Shown one piece after another: positions 44,101 through 51,893 of a stretch of DNA of 64,000 bases; positions within the stretch are counted from its first letter, which is position 1; every line of letters begins with the position of its first letter. A program made the position numbers and the translations under genes. The notes under the pieces were generated by a model. The model had not been told where the DNA came from and made no database searches. It was given only the letters and a program-made list of their open reading frames with translations. Origin of the DNA: Alistipes timonensis JC136 (lineage in GTDB: Bacteria > Bacteroidota > Bacteroidia > Bacteroidales > Rikenellaceae); the NCBI RefSeq assembly GCF_900107675.1, contig NZ_FNRI01000001.1, positions 558,001 to 622,000 on the forward strand. Direction: 5' to 3'.

Positions 44101-44433
44101 CAGAAGGACAGCTATCTTTCCGACCACGTCGGTGAATACTCCAAGCGTGGAGGGGCTGTGATGCCGTGGTATCACACGCTGAATTTCCGCTTCTCGCAGG
44201 ATTTCTATGTCAACGTCAAAGGCAAGCGCAACACGATCTCCCTCGGCCTCGATGTCACCAACCTGGCCAATATGCTCAACCGCAACTGGGGTAACATCAA
44301 GCGCATGAACACCAGTTCGATCCTGGCATGGGACGGCACCAATTACACATTCACCGCACCCAAATGGTCGAAATACGCCAGCACGGTATCGACCTGGTCG
44401 GCGATGTTCAGCATCCGCTACACCTTCAACTAA
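41140..44433 (+). CDS. Oar-like TonB-dependent outer-membrane receptor
   Basis: A 1097-residue outer-membrane protein. It has a signal peptide (MKKLFLLMLTIFAYCAVNA), a CarboxypepD_reg domain (about 27-105; GTVVDQNGQPLVGATVIAV), then a plug with SVTPFDVRQSGFTGGAINAVTKSGTN, which is characteristic of Oar/OmpA-like TonB receptors rather than SusC. The C-terminal 800 residues form the barrel, ending in an aromatic strand (SAMFSIRYTFN). There is no SusD partner next to it. Oar-type proteins act in outer-membrane transport or protease/adhesin export in Bacteroidota; the substrate is unknown. Strong promoter and terminator bound it as a single gene. Confidence 0.88.
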   Translation: MKKLFLLMLTIFAYCAVNAQVTTSGMNGTVVDQNGQPLVGATVIAVHTPSGTQYGAVTDKNGNYNLQGLRTGGPYSVTFSFVGYQSVEFPGLMLSLGQTLKRDAFLKDSQELEAVVIKADGRNSSMNVNRAGAITSISNEQIELMPTVNRSMNDIMKLTPQASSTTSGLAIGGGNYRQSYVTVDGAAFNNMFGIGGNLPAGGSPISLDALEQVSVSVTPFDVRQSGFTGGAINAVTKSGTNDLKVSAYLYSKSDQLQGDKYDGGKLSLSEMRDNTLGFSIGAPIIKNKLFVFANFEREWNTTPGTSRLARTSDSQDFGGNTQYNRPTTTKLDEMSKFLIDTYGYNPGAYQDYSVKTPGYKLMARVDWNINRNHALNVRFSRTQNKYSAAPSSSISPFEAGKVYDKDTYGRLSNYAMYFENSRYYQEQNFTSVAAELNSRFLDSRLTNTLRYTYSHQYEPRSYDGGIFPTVDILEPALISDNKSVSALYASFGLDPFTEGNLREVSTHIVTDEIGYTIGKNRLVAGLQFEHNFTTNGYQQGGAGYYVYESWDDFKNNKKPLAFRIAHGNNDGLEQAYPSFTHMQYSIYLQDEISFSDRFKATVGVRFEVPVYPSIADNENKEFTEKFADYGGYKTSDMPKARLSVAPRVGFNWDMTGERKYILRGGTGIFTGRLPFVWLVSVAGNSNCIQNGLTLYKSDVGENGMPSFHTNVSDMLKDVYGGAYQKQDLPANASPTILDKKLKMPSTWKSSLALDLKLPGDVNLNIEGIYNKDINSVTVKKLGMVEKEGGIQLPGEPEARTYWVSQGIKNSEPKPKDINPYLITNTDDVDGYYASISAQVSKTWGFGLSVMAAYTYSSAKNVIDGIGDQVTSAFSTNTFNKNGSNVPETGFASYVSPHRILLNVGYRLANKNGASNFGLYYEASQLGYIGNYSYSRYSYTMYVQSGNYQNAVTNDRGAVNLLYIPTRSELDGMPFTSDENKEAFWNFIQKDSYLSDHVGEYSKRGGAVMPWYHTLNFRFSQDFYVNVKGKRNTISLGLDVTNLANMLNRNWGNIKRMNTSSILAWDGTNYTFTAPKWSKYASTVSTWSAMFSIRYTFN

Positions 44434-44456
44434 TCCTTCGGGATCGTATAATATAA

Positions 44457-44487
44457 GGAGGGCAGGTTTTCACCTGCCCTCCTTTAT
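44457..44487 (+). terminator. Terminator of the Oar-like gene
   Basis: GGAGGGCAGG (44457-44466) pairs with CCTGCCCTCC (44473-44482) across TTTTCA, followed by TTTATTT. The matching A's on the other side may also serve the convergent HAD gene. Confidence 0.85.
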
Positions 44488-44499
44488 TTATAGATTAAA

Positions 44500-45087
44500 T
44501 TACAGCAACCGGCTCCGCAGGGCGTCGCACGCGGCCTCGGGATCGCGGTGATCGAAAACGAAACCGTGGATGCCGAGAGCGGCAGCGGCCTCGATATTGG
44601 CTTCGCGGTCGTCGATGAACAGCGTTTCCGATGGCGTCAGGCCATAGCGTTCGAGCAGGATTTCGTAGATGCGCGGTTCGGGCTTCACGGTGTGCTCCTC
44701 GCATGAAACGACCTCACCGTCGAAAAGCCCGTAGACGGGGAAACGGCGCAGGAAGTCAATGAACTCGCGCGACATGTTCGAAAGCACATAGAGCTTATAC
44801 CCCGCCGCTTTCAGGTCGCCGATGAGCCGTTCGGTGGGTTTCACGGGTTCCTGCAGGTCGATGGCCAACTGGAGGATGGCGGAGCAGGCCTCCACGGACC
44901 GTCCGGTCATTTCGCTGACGGTGACGGTCACCTCGTCCAGCGTCGAGGTGCCGCGGTCGTACTCCTCCCAGAAGAACGGCATCCGCGGGGCGCGGAGGAA
45001 GCTGAAAAATTCGATCAGTTCGGGAGTACACTTGCTTTTATCGCGGGCGAACAGCACGCCGCCCAGGTCGAAAACGATGTTTTTCAT
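44500..45087 (-). CDS. HAD-superfamily hydrolase, YihX/epoxide-hydrolase-like
   Basis: A 195-residue HAD protein with motif I FDLGGVLF (nucleophile D; second Asp replaced by Gly as in the DxGG subgroup), motif II VLSNMSR, motif III Lys in VKPEPRIYEILL and motif IV FIDDREANIEAA. This DxGGVL/DDRxxN pattern is that of alpha-D-glucose-1-phosphate phosphatase YihX and relatives; the substrate is not known. The ATG at 45087 was chosen because it begins the conserved fold. A promoter box (TATCTTTAC) lies only four bases before it, suggesting a leaderless transcript. Confidence 0.82.
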   Translation of the reverse strand: MKNIVFDLGGVLFARDKSKCTPELIEFFSFLRAPRMPFFWEEYDRGTSTLDEVTVTVSEMTGRSVEACSAILQLAIDLQEPVKPTERLIGDLKAAGYKLYVLSNMSREFIDFLRRFPVYGLFDGEVVSCEEHTVKPEPRIYEILLERYGLTPSETLFIDDREANIEAAAALGIHGFVFDHRDPEAACDALRSRLL

Positions 45088-45090
45088 GCC

Positions 45091-45099
45091 GTAAAGATA
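45091..45099 (-). promoter_or_regulatory. Promoter -7 box almost touching the HAD gene start
   Basis: The minus strand reads TATCTTTAC, three bases before the start codon at 45087. Confidence 0.5.
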
Positions 45100-45241
45100 C
45101 GAAAAAACCGGATGAGCGCAAAAACCGATCAAAACGCTTCGGTAAAACGTTCCGGCCAAGAAAAATGTCGTTGCGACGCCGAAAACAATTAAAATCCCGG
45201 TTGGTGCGGGATTTGCAGGGGCTCCGGAAAACCTTATCGCT

Positions 45242-46288
45242 ATGAATCACGGTATAAGCATTCTTTTCCGGGCCATCCCGCTCGCAATGGCCGCCTTCTG
45301 TTTCGCATACGGAGCCTATATCTTCTCGGCCGGGACCGATACGGCGCGTCTCACGGCAGGTCCCGTGGTTTTCTACCTCGGGGCGATCTGCATCGCGCTC
45401 TACTGCACCGCGGCGACGATCATCCGGCAGATCATCGGCACCTACACCGCCGCCGCGAAGTACCTCTTCCCGGCAATCGGCTATACATTCGCCGTGCTGA
45501 CGCTCGTCAGCGGCGCCTTCATCATCTCGTCGCAGTGGACCGGGGCGCTGGTCACCGGACACGTCGTCTGCGGACTGGGACTCATCACGACCTGCGTGGC
45601 CACGGCGGCCACCTCGTCGACCCGTTTCAGCCTGATCCCTAAAAACTCCGCCGACGACACCTTTTCGATAAACCCTGCGGGATTCACCCGGGCACAGTCG
45701 TCGCTGCTGATCTTCATCGTCTCGGCCGTCGCCGTCGTCGCCTGGATCTGGTGCATCCTGCTCTACGTGTTCGGAACGCTCCCGGCACACATCGTCGCAG
45801 GCAGCGTGATGTTCGGCATCGCCTGCGTCTGCACGTCGCTCATCGCGCTGGTCGCCAGCATCGCCCGGCAGGCCCGCGGCAGCTATACGATGACCGAAAA
45901 GCGCAAATGGATGAGTCTCGTGCTGACGATGGGCGCGCTGGCCTTCGTGCTGGGACTGATCCTGATCTTCGTCTTCTGGGGTGAGACGATCAATTTCGTG
46001 GGATTCGTGCTGATCGGACTGGCGCTGATCTGCTGGAGCATTTCGAGCAAGGTGATCCTGCTGGCAAAGATCTGGCATGCCGATTTCCCGCTGGCCAACC
46101 GCATCCCGATCATCCCCGTACTGACGGCCCTGACGTGTCTTTTCCTCGCGGCGTTCCTCTACGAAGGGGCTTTCTTCCACGCTAAATTTTTCGTCCCGGC
46201 GCGCGTACTGTCGGGCTTCGGAGCCATCTGCTTCACGCTCTACTCCATCGTCTCGATCCTCGAGAGCGGAGCCGGCAAAAAAGCATAG
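45242..46288 (+). CDS. YhiM-like inner-membrane protein (DUF2776)
   Basis: A 348-residue protein with about ten hydrophobic segments in three repeated-looking units (AGPVVFYLGAICIAL, TGHVVCGLGLITTCVAT, AGSVMFGIACVCTSLIALVA). The segments LIPKNSADDT, LANRIPIIPV and the C-terminal SRVLSGFGAICFTLYSIVSILE-type stretch are recognisably like E. coli YhiM (DUF2776), which is linked to acid-stress survival. The length is the same as YhiM. No partner gene is nearby and the mechanism is unknown. I see no clear promoter box in the 150-base gap from the divergent HAD gene; a terminator follows. Confidence 0.8.
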   Translation: MNHGISILFRAIPLAMAAFCFAYGAYIFSAGTDTARLTAGPVVFYLGAICIALYCTAATIIRQIIGTYTAAAKYLFPAIGYTFAVLTLVSGAFIISSQWTGALVTGHVVCGLGLITTCVATAATSSTRFSLIPKNSADDTFSINPAGFTRAQSSLLIFIVSAVAVVAWIWCILLYVFGTLPAHIVAGSVMFGIACVCTSLIALVASIARQARGSYTMTEKRKWMSLVLTMGALAFVLGLILIFVFWGETINFVGFVLIGLALICWSISSKVILLAKIWHADFPLANRIPIIPVLTALTCLFLAAFLYEGAFFHAKFFVPARVLSGFGAICFTLYSIVSILESGAGKKA

Positions 46289-46329
46289 CCCGACATAATA
46301 ACATAACGGCCAAGAAGTTAAAGCCTAAC

Positions 46330-46364
46330 AGCCGGCATCTTTTCACGATGCCGGCTGCTTTTTT
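46330..46364 (+). terminator. Terminator after the YhiM-like gene
   Basis: AGCCGGCATC (46330-46339) pairs with GATGCCGGCT (46347-46356) across a 7-base loop, followed by GC and six T's. It isolates the sigma-factor locus from upstream transcription. Confidence 0.85.
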
Positions 46365-46410
46365 ACGATTTTGTCACAGGAAAGTATTCCGTCTTTGTGA
46401 AAAACTTTCT

Positions 46411-46419
46411 TATCTTTGA
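46411..46419 (+). promoter_or_regulatory. Promoter -7 box of the sigma-factor gene
   Basis: TATCTTTGA matches TAnnTTTG, 46 bases before the ATG at 46466. It lies inside a longer open frame, showing that the longer reading is not the real start. Confidence 0.6.
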
Positions 46420-46465
46420 ACCGCAGGCCGGCGCACGGCACGCTCGCAAACCCGAACAAACGCCC

Positions 46466-47023
46466 ATGAAATTCACTTTCGGCAGACAGCAAAACGACAG
46501 CGAATTGATCTCCGCGATCATTCGGGGCGATGTCGGCGCCTATGAACAGCTCTTCGTGCGCTACTACCCCACGCTCCTGCATTTCATTCGCGGCATGCTC
46601 AAAGACGACCACATGTCCGAGGACATCGCCCAGAATATCTTTATGAAGCTCTGGATACACCGCGAAAAGCTCGACAGCACGCAGTCGGTCAAAAACTACC
46701 TGTTCGTACTGGCCAAGCACGAAATATACAACATTTTCAAAGCCAAGCGCACCACCATGCTCTCGCTGCTGCCCCAGCTCAGCGACCGCGACGTAGCGGA
46801 CCGCGGGGCCTCGGCCGAAGAGCAGTACAATTACATGGAACTGAACGCGCTGCTGATGCAGGGCATCTCGAAAATGCCGCCCCAGCGGCAGCTGATTTTC
46901 CGCATGAGCCGTTACGAGCACCTCTCCAACCGCGAGATCGCCGAACGGCTGGGGCTCTCGGTACGCACCGTCGACAAGCACATCGAACTGGCGCTGAAAG
47001 ACCTCCACAGCACCCTCTGTTGA
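46466..47023 (+). CDS. ECF sigma factor (FecI-like)
   Basis: A 185-residue extracytoplasmic-function sigma factor. Region 2 spans about residues 15-95 (AYEQLFVRYYPTLLHFI, EDIAQNIFMKLWIHRE, the -10-recognition helix) and region 4 about 120-182 (MPPQRQLIFRMSRYEHLSNREIAERLGLSVRTVDKHIELA, the -35 helix-turn-helix). It is the first gene of the locus: FecR follows after a 127-base gap holding three T-tracts, then the SusC transducer with STN domain. By analogy with FecI/FecR systems, substrate binding at SusC would release this sigma factor to transcribe the locus; its target promoter cannot be identified here, though the 164-base gap before susC is the likely place. Confidence 0.93.
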   Translation: MKFTFGRQQNDSELISAIIRGDVGAYEQLFVRYYPTLLHFIRGMLKDDHMSEDIAQNIFMKLWIHREKLDSTQSVKNYLFVLAKHEIYNIFKAKRTTMLSLLPQLSDRDVADRGASAEEQYNYMELNALLMQGISKMPPQRQLIFRMSRYEHLSNREIAERLGLSVRTVDKHIELALKDLHSTLC

Positions 47024-47049
47024 TTTTTCCGTTTTTTTTCGATTTTTTT
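47024..47049 (+). other. T-tracts in sigma-FecR spacer
   Basis: Runs of 5, 8 and 7 T's (47024-47028, 47032-47039, 47043-47049) occur just after the sigma-factor stop, without a stable hairpin. They could weaken readthrough to fecR or affect slippage. No firm function is seen. Confidence 0.3.
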
Positions 47050-47150
47050 GCAGTTCCGGTTACGCAATCGGGACCGTTCGGTTGTTCTTTATACAGCAGG
47101 ATGACCGGAGGAAGGCTCCGCATCCGGCGGCGAACAGAGAAAAAGGACCT

Positions 47151-48143
47151 ATGACCAAGTTAAACGAATATTTCGACAATGAACTCTCCGCGCAGGAGCA
47201 GCTCGAAGTCCAGATGTGGCTCGCCGAACACGGGGATAACCCGGATTCGGAGGCACAATTGGCCGAGCTTTTCGACAGCCTGCACGTTGACGACGACGCA
47301 GCGGCCCGTGCGGCTTTCGGACACGTCGCCCACCGGCTCGGGATCGCCGGAGGACAGCAGTCCGCACCCTCGCGCCGTGCGCATATCGTCACCTGGAGCC
47401 AGCGTATCGCCGCTGTGCTCGTCGTTCCGCTCCTGTGCGCCGTCTGGCTTCTCTACGCCGACCGCAAGCCGGAGGTGGAATGGCTCGAGCAACAGATTCC
47501 GTACGGTGAAACTGCCTCCCTGACACTCCCCGACGGCACGCAGCTACACCTGAACTCCGGCAGCCGCATCACCTATCCGTCGGCTTTCACGGGCAAAGAG
47601 CGCCGCATCTTCGTCGAGGGCGAACTGTTCGCCGACGTGGCGAAAAATCCCCGCCAACCTTTCGTCATCCAGTCGGGCGAAGTCGGCATCCGCGTTCTGG
47701 GAACCCGGTTCAACTTCAAATCCTACGCGAATACCGACTGTATCGAGGTGCTGCTGGTCGAAGGCTCCGTCCGGTTCGACATCAACACGCAAACGCGCAA
47801 ACAACAGTTGATGATGAAGCCCGGCGACATGGTGCAGTACGACCGCGCCACGGGTGACATCGACTTCACGACGTTCCAGCCCGAACATTTCAAATCCTTC
47901 GCCGACGACCGGGCCATCCATTTCTTCAACCTGCGCATGCGCGACATCGCCTCGGACCTCGAACGGCTGTTCGGCACGCACATCGTCATCCTCGACGAAG
48001 CGCTCGCCCAGGCCCGCTATTTCGCCTATTTCACCAACAACGAAAATCTGGACCAGATACTTTCAGCCATCAATTCCGATCACAAAATGCAAATCCTGCG
48101 CCGCGACGGAGTCATCTACCTCTCGTCGAACCGATCCCGTTGA
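47151..48143 (+). CDS. FecR-family anti-sigma factor
   Basis: A 330-residue inner-membrane regulator. The cytoplasmic N-terminus (NEYFDNELSAQEQLEVQMWL) would hold the sigma factor. A single membrane helix (about 85-103, IAAVLVVPLLCAVWLLYA) follows, then the periplasmic FecR domain (GETASLTLPDGTQLHLNSGS, GELFADVAKNPRQPFVI, GIRVLGTRFN, VLLVEGSVRF). The C-terminal DUF4974-type region (LERLFGTHIVILDEALAQ) contacts the STN domain of the SusC transducer in FecR-type signalling. The ATG at 47151 was chosen because it begins the conserved start; earlier codons would need a weak start. It sits between the sigma factor and SusC, as in other trans-envelope switches. Confidence 0.92.
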   Translation: MTKLNEYFDNELSAQEQLEVQMWLAEHGDNPDSEAQLAELFDSLHVDDDAAARAAFGHVAHRLGIAGGQQSAPSRRAHIVTWSQRIAAVLVVPLLCAVWLLYADRKPEVEWLEQQIPYGETASLTLPDGTQLHLNSGSRITYPSAFTGKERRIFVEGELFADVAKNPRQPFVIQSGEVGIRVLGTRFNFKSYANTDCIEVLLVEGSVRFDINTQTRKQQLMMKPGDMVQYDRATGDIDFTTFQPEHFKSFADDRAIHFFNLRMRDIASDLERLFGTHIVILDEALAQARYFAYFTNNENLDQILSAINSDHKMQILRRDGVIYLSSNRSR

Positions 48144-48307
48144 ATTTCTTTCCCCGAAAACAAACCTGACACATAAACCCGAAATGCCTATGAGAGACTG
48201 ACCGACCCTCCCACCGCTTTCCTTTTTCTGTTCCTTTTCTGTGACCCGCCCGGATGCCACTGACCCCGGCATGCCCGCCTTTAACTCGAACCTAAAATAA
48301 ACCTATC

Positions 48308-51300
48308 ATGGGAAACGACTACAATCGTCGGGGAACTCGCTTTGCGAGACTCCTCTACCTGGTTATTCTCTGTATGTTACTCAGCCCTGCCGCGGTGTTC
48401 GCCCAGGCGAAGAGAATCAACCTCGAATTGAAGAACGTAACCGTTCAGGAGGCCATAGCCACGCTGAACCGTACGGAAAATTACTCCATCATCGTCAGTT
48501 CGGACGAGGTGGACCTCACCAAACGCATCTCCGTTTCGGCCAAAAACGCCACCATCCGCGAAGTCCTCGACCAGGTATTCGCCGGGCAGGAGGTGACCTG
48601 CACCATCGACGGACACCGCATCTCCGTCACCAAAAAACAACCCGCGGCAGCGTCCAAACCGACTGCCGCACCGAACTCCGTGCACGGACGGGTGACCGAT
48701 GTCAAAGGACAGCCGATCATCGCCGCCACGGTGGCCGTCGAGGGCACCCAGAAAGGTACGCTGACGGGTGTGGACGGCGATTTCGAACTGACGGACATAA
48801 AGTTCCCCGCCAGGCTCAACGTATCCTACCTGGGTTATATCTCCCAGATCGTAGAGGTTAAGGGGGGGGGAAATTCACCGCTTGAGATCGTCCTGAAAGA
48901 GTCGGACAACCTGATGGACGAGGTGGTCGTCGTGGGCTACGGCACGCAGCGGCGGGCCAACCTCTCGGGCGCCGTGGCGACCATCAGCGGCAAGGATCTC
49001 AACGCCCGTCCGGTGGTCTCGGCCGCCAACGCCCTGCAGGGCGCCGACCCTTCGGTGAACATCACCTTCGGAACGGGTTCTCCCGAATCGTCCTACGCCA
49101 TCAACATCCGCGGCTCGATCTCGCTCAACAGCGGTTCGCCGCTCGTGCTGGCCGACGGCGTGGAGGTGAGCCTCAGCCAGATCAACCCCAACGACATCGA
49201 ATCGGTGTCGGTGCTCAAAGACGCCTCGTCGTGCGCCATCTACGGCGCCAAGGCGTCGGCCGGCGTGGTGCTCATCACCACCAAGGCGGGCAAGAAGGGC
49301 GACCGTGCGCGCGTCTCCTACAACGGCCGCTTCGGCTGGGCCAGCAACACCACCTCGACCGATTTCATCGACACGGGTTACGACCACGTGCGCATCGTCA
49401 ACCAGTTCATGAACGACTCGTCGGACGGCACGATGAACATCTTCCGCTACACTGAGGAGAACGGCGGCCTGCAAAAGCTCTACGACCGCCGCAACGACCG
49501 CACGGAGCATCCCGACCGTCCGTGGGTCGAGGTGGGCGACGACGGCAAGTACTACTATTACGGCAATTTCGACTGGTACGGCTATTTCTACAACCGCGTG
49601 CGTTCGCAGCAGGAGCACAACCTCTCGCTCTCGGGCGGAACCGACAAGGTGACCTACTACGCCAGCGGCCGCTTCTACCAGCAGTACGGCATGTTCAACA
49701 TCAACAAGGACAAGTACACCGACTACGCCTTCCGCACCAAGGTTTCGGCCCAGATGACCCCGTGGCTGAAATACTCGAACAACATCAGCTTCGACACCTC
49801 GGGCTACAAATACGGCGGCCACTCCGACTACGAGGGTACGATCAACGCCCTGCAATCGAACATCTGCGCCGCATTCGTCCCCTACAACCCCGACGGCTCG
49901 ATCGTGCAGTACGTCAACCAGCTGGGCAAGAACTCCCCGATCGGCGCCGGACGCGGCGGGCAGATGACTGCCGACCGTTCGAAGAACTCGAAGGAGAACC
50001 GCTACCTGACGCTCTCGAACCAATTCGACATCACGATCGCCAAGAAACTCGTACTGACGGCGGCCTATGACTACCGCCAGCGCGACCGGCTCTACAAATA
50101 CCGCAACAACACGTTCGAATACTCGCGTCAGGAGGGTGTCATGGAGACCTTCACCTCGGGATCGGTCGAGAACTCCTACCGCGAAGTGCACTACGGCTAC
50201 AAGGGCCACAACGTCAACATCTACGGCACCTACGAGAACTCGTGGGGCGGCCACCACTTCAAAGCCACCGCCGGCGGCCAGTACGAGGATTACCGCTCCA
50301 CGTCGCTCGACGTGAAGCAGACCGACCTGTCGAGCGACAACATCGACTCGTTCACCGTGGCGACGGGTCCCATCACCCTCTCGCAGTCGATCTCGGCCTA
50401 CCGCACGCTGGGATTCTTCGGCCGCGTGAACTACGACTACGAGGGGCGTTACATCTTCGAGGCGAGCGCCCGCGGCGACGGTTCGTCACGCTTCGAGCCC
50501 GACCACCGCTGGGGATTCTTCCCCTCGGCATCGGCCGCATGGCGCATCAGCGAGGAGTCGTTCTTCGAACCCGTGCGGGACGTGATGAACAACCTCAAAC
50601 TGCGGCTCTCGGTGGGCAGCCTGGGCAACCAGCAGGTCTCCAACTACGCCTACATTGAGCAGATCAGCACCGACAACCAGATGAGCTACACCTTCGACGG
50701 ACTGGAAAAGGCCTATTACGCCAACGTCTCCGACCCGCTGTCGTCGGGGCTCACGTGGGAGACCGTGACCACCTACGATGTGGGCCTCGACATGGGCCTG
50801 CTGAACGGCCGGCTCAATTTCACGGGCGACTACTACATCCGCGACACGAAGGACATGCTCACCACCTCGCTCACCCTGCCCGACGTCTTCGGCGCCAAGA
50901 CCCCGAAGGCCAACTGCGCCAACCTGCGCACCAAAGGCTGGGAGATCACCCTGAGCTGGCAGGACGAGTTCCAACTGGCCGGCAGCCCCTTCTCCTACAA
51001 CATATCGGCCTCGGTGGGCGACTACATCACCAAGATCACCAAATACCACAACCCCGACCGGCTAATCTCGGACCACTACGTAGGCAAGACGCTGGGTGAA
51101 ATCTGGGGTTATCACGTCGAAGGGCTGTTCAAGACCGACCGCGAAGCCGCCGAATACCAGGCCACGATCGACGACAAGGCGGTCAACAACCGCGTATACC
51201 AGTGCAAGGGCCCCGCCGGCAACTACCTGCGCGCGGGCGACGTGCGCTTCGCCGATCTCGACGGCGACAACGTCATCTCCGAAGGTTCGGGCACGGTGGA

Positions 51301-51874
51301 CGATCCGGGCGACAAGCGCATCATCGGCAACTCGCTGCCGCGTTACAACTACTCGTTCCGCGTGGGATTCAACTGGATGGGCTTCGACGTGTCGGCCTTC
51401 TTCCAGGGCATCGGACGCCGCGACTGGTATCCGGCCGCCGGACAAGCATCCTACGATTTCTGGGGCCCCTACGCGTTCCCGCCCACCTCGTTCATCCACA
51501 AGGATTTCTATGCGGACTGCTGGTCGGAGGACAACCGCAACGCCTACTTTCCCCGTCCGCGCGGCTACAACGCCTATGCGGGAGGCTCGCTGGGCGAGAA
51601 AAACGACCGCTACCTCCAGAACCTCGCCTACCTGCGCCTGAAAAACCTCACGATCGGTTACACCGTGCCGCAGAAACTCACGCGCAAGATCGGCATCGAC
51701 CGCGCCCGCGTCTATTTCTCGGGCGAAAACCTCTGCTACTGGTCGCCGCTGAAAAGGCACAACAAGACCATCGACCCCGAGCTGGCCGGATCGGGCAGCA
51801 CGAACAAAGCCGATTCCGGAACGGGATACGCCTATCCCAAGACCCTCTCGGTAGGCGTCGACATCAGCTTCTAA
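48308..51874 (+). CDS. susC: SusC-family TonB-dependent transducer with STN domain
   Basis: A 1188-residue outer-membrane receptor. After a signal peptide (LLYLVILCMLLSPAAVFA) come an STN domain (about 31-110, LELKNVTVQEAIATLNR), a CarboxypepD_reg domain (123-198, VHGRVTDVKGQPIIAATVAV), the TonB box region and plug (DEVVVVGYGTQRRANLSGAV; SPLVLADGVEV; SCAIYGAKASAGVVLITTK), and the barrel ending KTLSVGVDISF. STN-containing SusC proteins both import a substrate and signal to FecR. A run of nine G's at 48862-48870 encodes GGG between the two N-terminal domains; slippage there would truncate the protein. No TAnnTTTG promoter is apparent in the 164-base gap upstream, in line with ECF-sigma control. 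The SusD partner follows 19 bases later. Confidence 0.96.
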   Translation: MGNDYNRRGTRFARLLYLVILCMLLSPAAVFAQAKRINLELKNVTVQEAIATLNRTENYSIIVSSDEVDLTKRISVSAKNATIREVLDQVFAGQEVTCTIDGHRISVTKKQPAAASKPTAAPNSVHGRVTDVKGQPIIAATVAVEGTQKGTLTGVDGDFELTDIKFPARLNVSYLGYISQIVEVKGGGNSPLEIVLKESDNLMDEVVVVGYGTQRRANLSGAVATISGKDLNARPVVSAANALQGADPSVNITFGTGSPESSYAINIRGSISLNSGSPLVLADGVEVSLSQINPNDIESVSVLKDASSCAIYGAKASAGVVLITTKAGKKGDRARVSYNGRFGWASNTTSTDFIDTGYDHVRIVNQFMNDSSDGTMNIFRYTEENGGLQKLYDRRNDRTEHPDRPWVEVGDDGKYYYYGNFDWYGYFYNRVRSQQEHNLSLSGGTDKVTYYASGRFYQQYGMFNINKDKYTDYAFRTKVSAQMTPWLKYSNNISFDTSGYKYGGHSDYEGTINALQSNICAAFVPYNPDGSIVQYVNQLGKNSPIGAGRGGQMTADRSKNSKENRYLTLSNQFDITIAKKLVLTAAYDYRQRDRLYKYRNNTFEYSRQEGVMETFTSGSVENSYREVHYGYKGHNVNIYGTYENSWGGHHFKATAGGQYEDYRSTSLDVKQTDLSSDNIDSFTVATGPITLSQSISAYRTLGFFGRVNYDYEGRYIFEASARGDGSSRFEPDHRWGFFPSASAAWRISEESFFEPVRDVMNNLKLRLSVGSLGNQQVSNYAYIEQISTDNQMSYTFDGLEKAYYANVSDPLSSGLTWETVTTYDVGLDMGLLNGRLNFTGDYYIRDTKDMLTTSLTLPDVFGAKTPKANCANLRTKGWEITLSWQDEFQLAGSPFSYNISASVGDYITKITKYHNPDRLISDHYVGKTLGEIWGYHVEGLFKTDREAAEYQATIDDKAVNNRVYQCKGPAGNYLRAGDVRFADLDGDNVISEGSGTVDDPGDKRIIGNSLPRYNYSFRVGFNWMGFDVSAFFQGIGRRDWYPAAGQASYDFWGPYAFPPTSFIHKDFYADCWSEDNRNAYFPRPRGYNAYAGGSLGEKNDRYLQNLAYLRLKNLTIGYTVPQKLTRKIGIDRARVYFSGENLCYWSPLKRHNKTIDPELAGSGSTNKADSGTGYAYPKTLSVGVDISF
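48862..48870 (+). repeat. G9 homopolymer tract inside susC
   Basis: Nine consecutive G's encode KGGGN in the linker after the CarboxypepD_reg domain. A gain or loss of one or two bases would shift the frame well before the plug, switching the receptor off. The tract is the longest G-run noticed in the window. Confidence 0.6.
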
Positions 51875-51893
51875 CGCATAAAGAGAACGACAG

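Noticed and set aside
48144..48307. Possible Bacteroidota-type promoter or invertible element before susC
   Set aside because: No TAnnTTTG box and no paired inverted repeats were found; ECF-sigma control is more likely, but the site cannot be pointed to.
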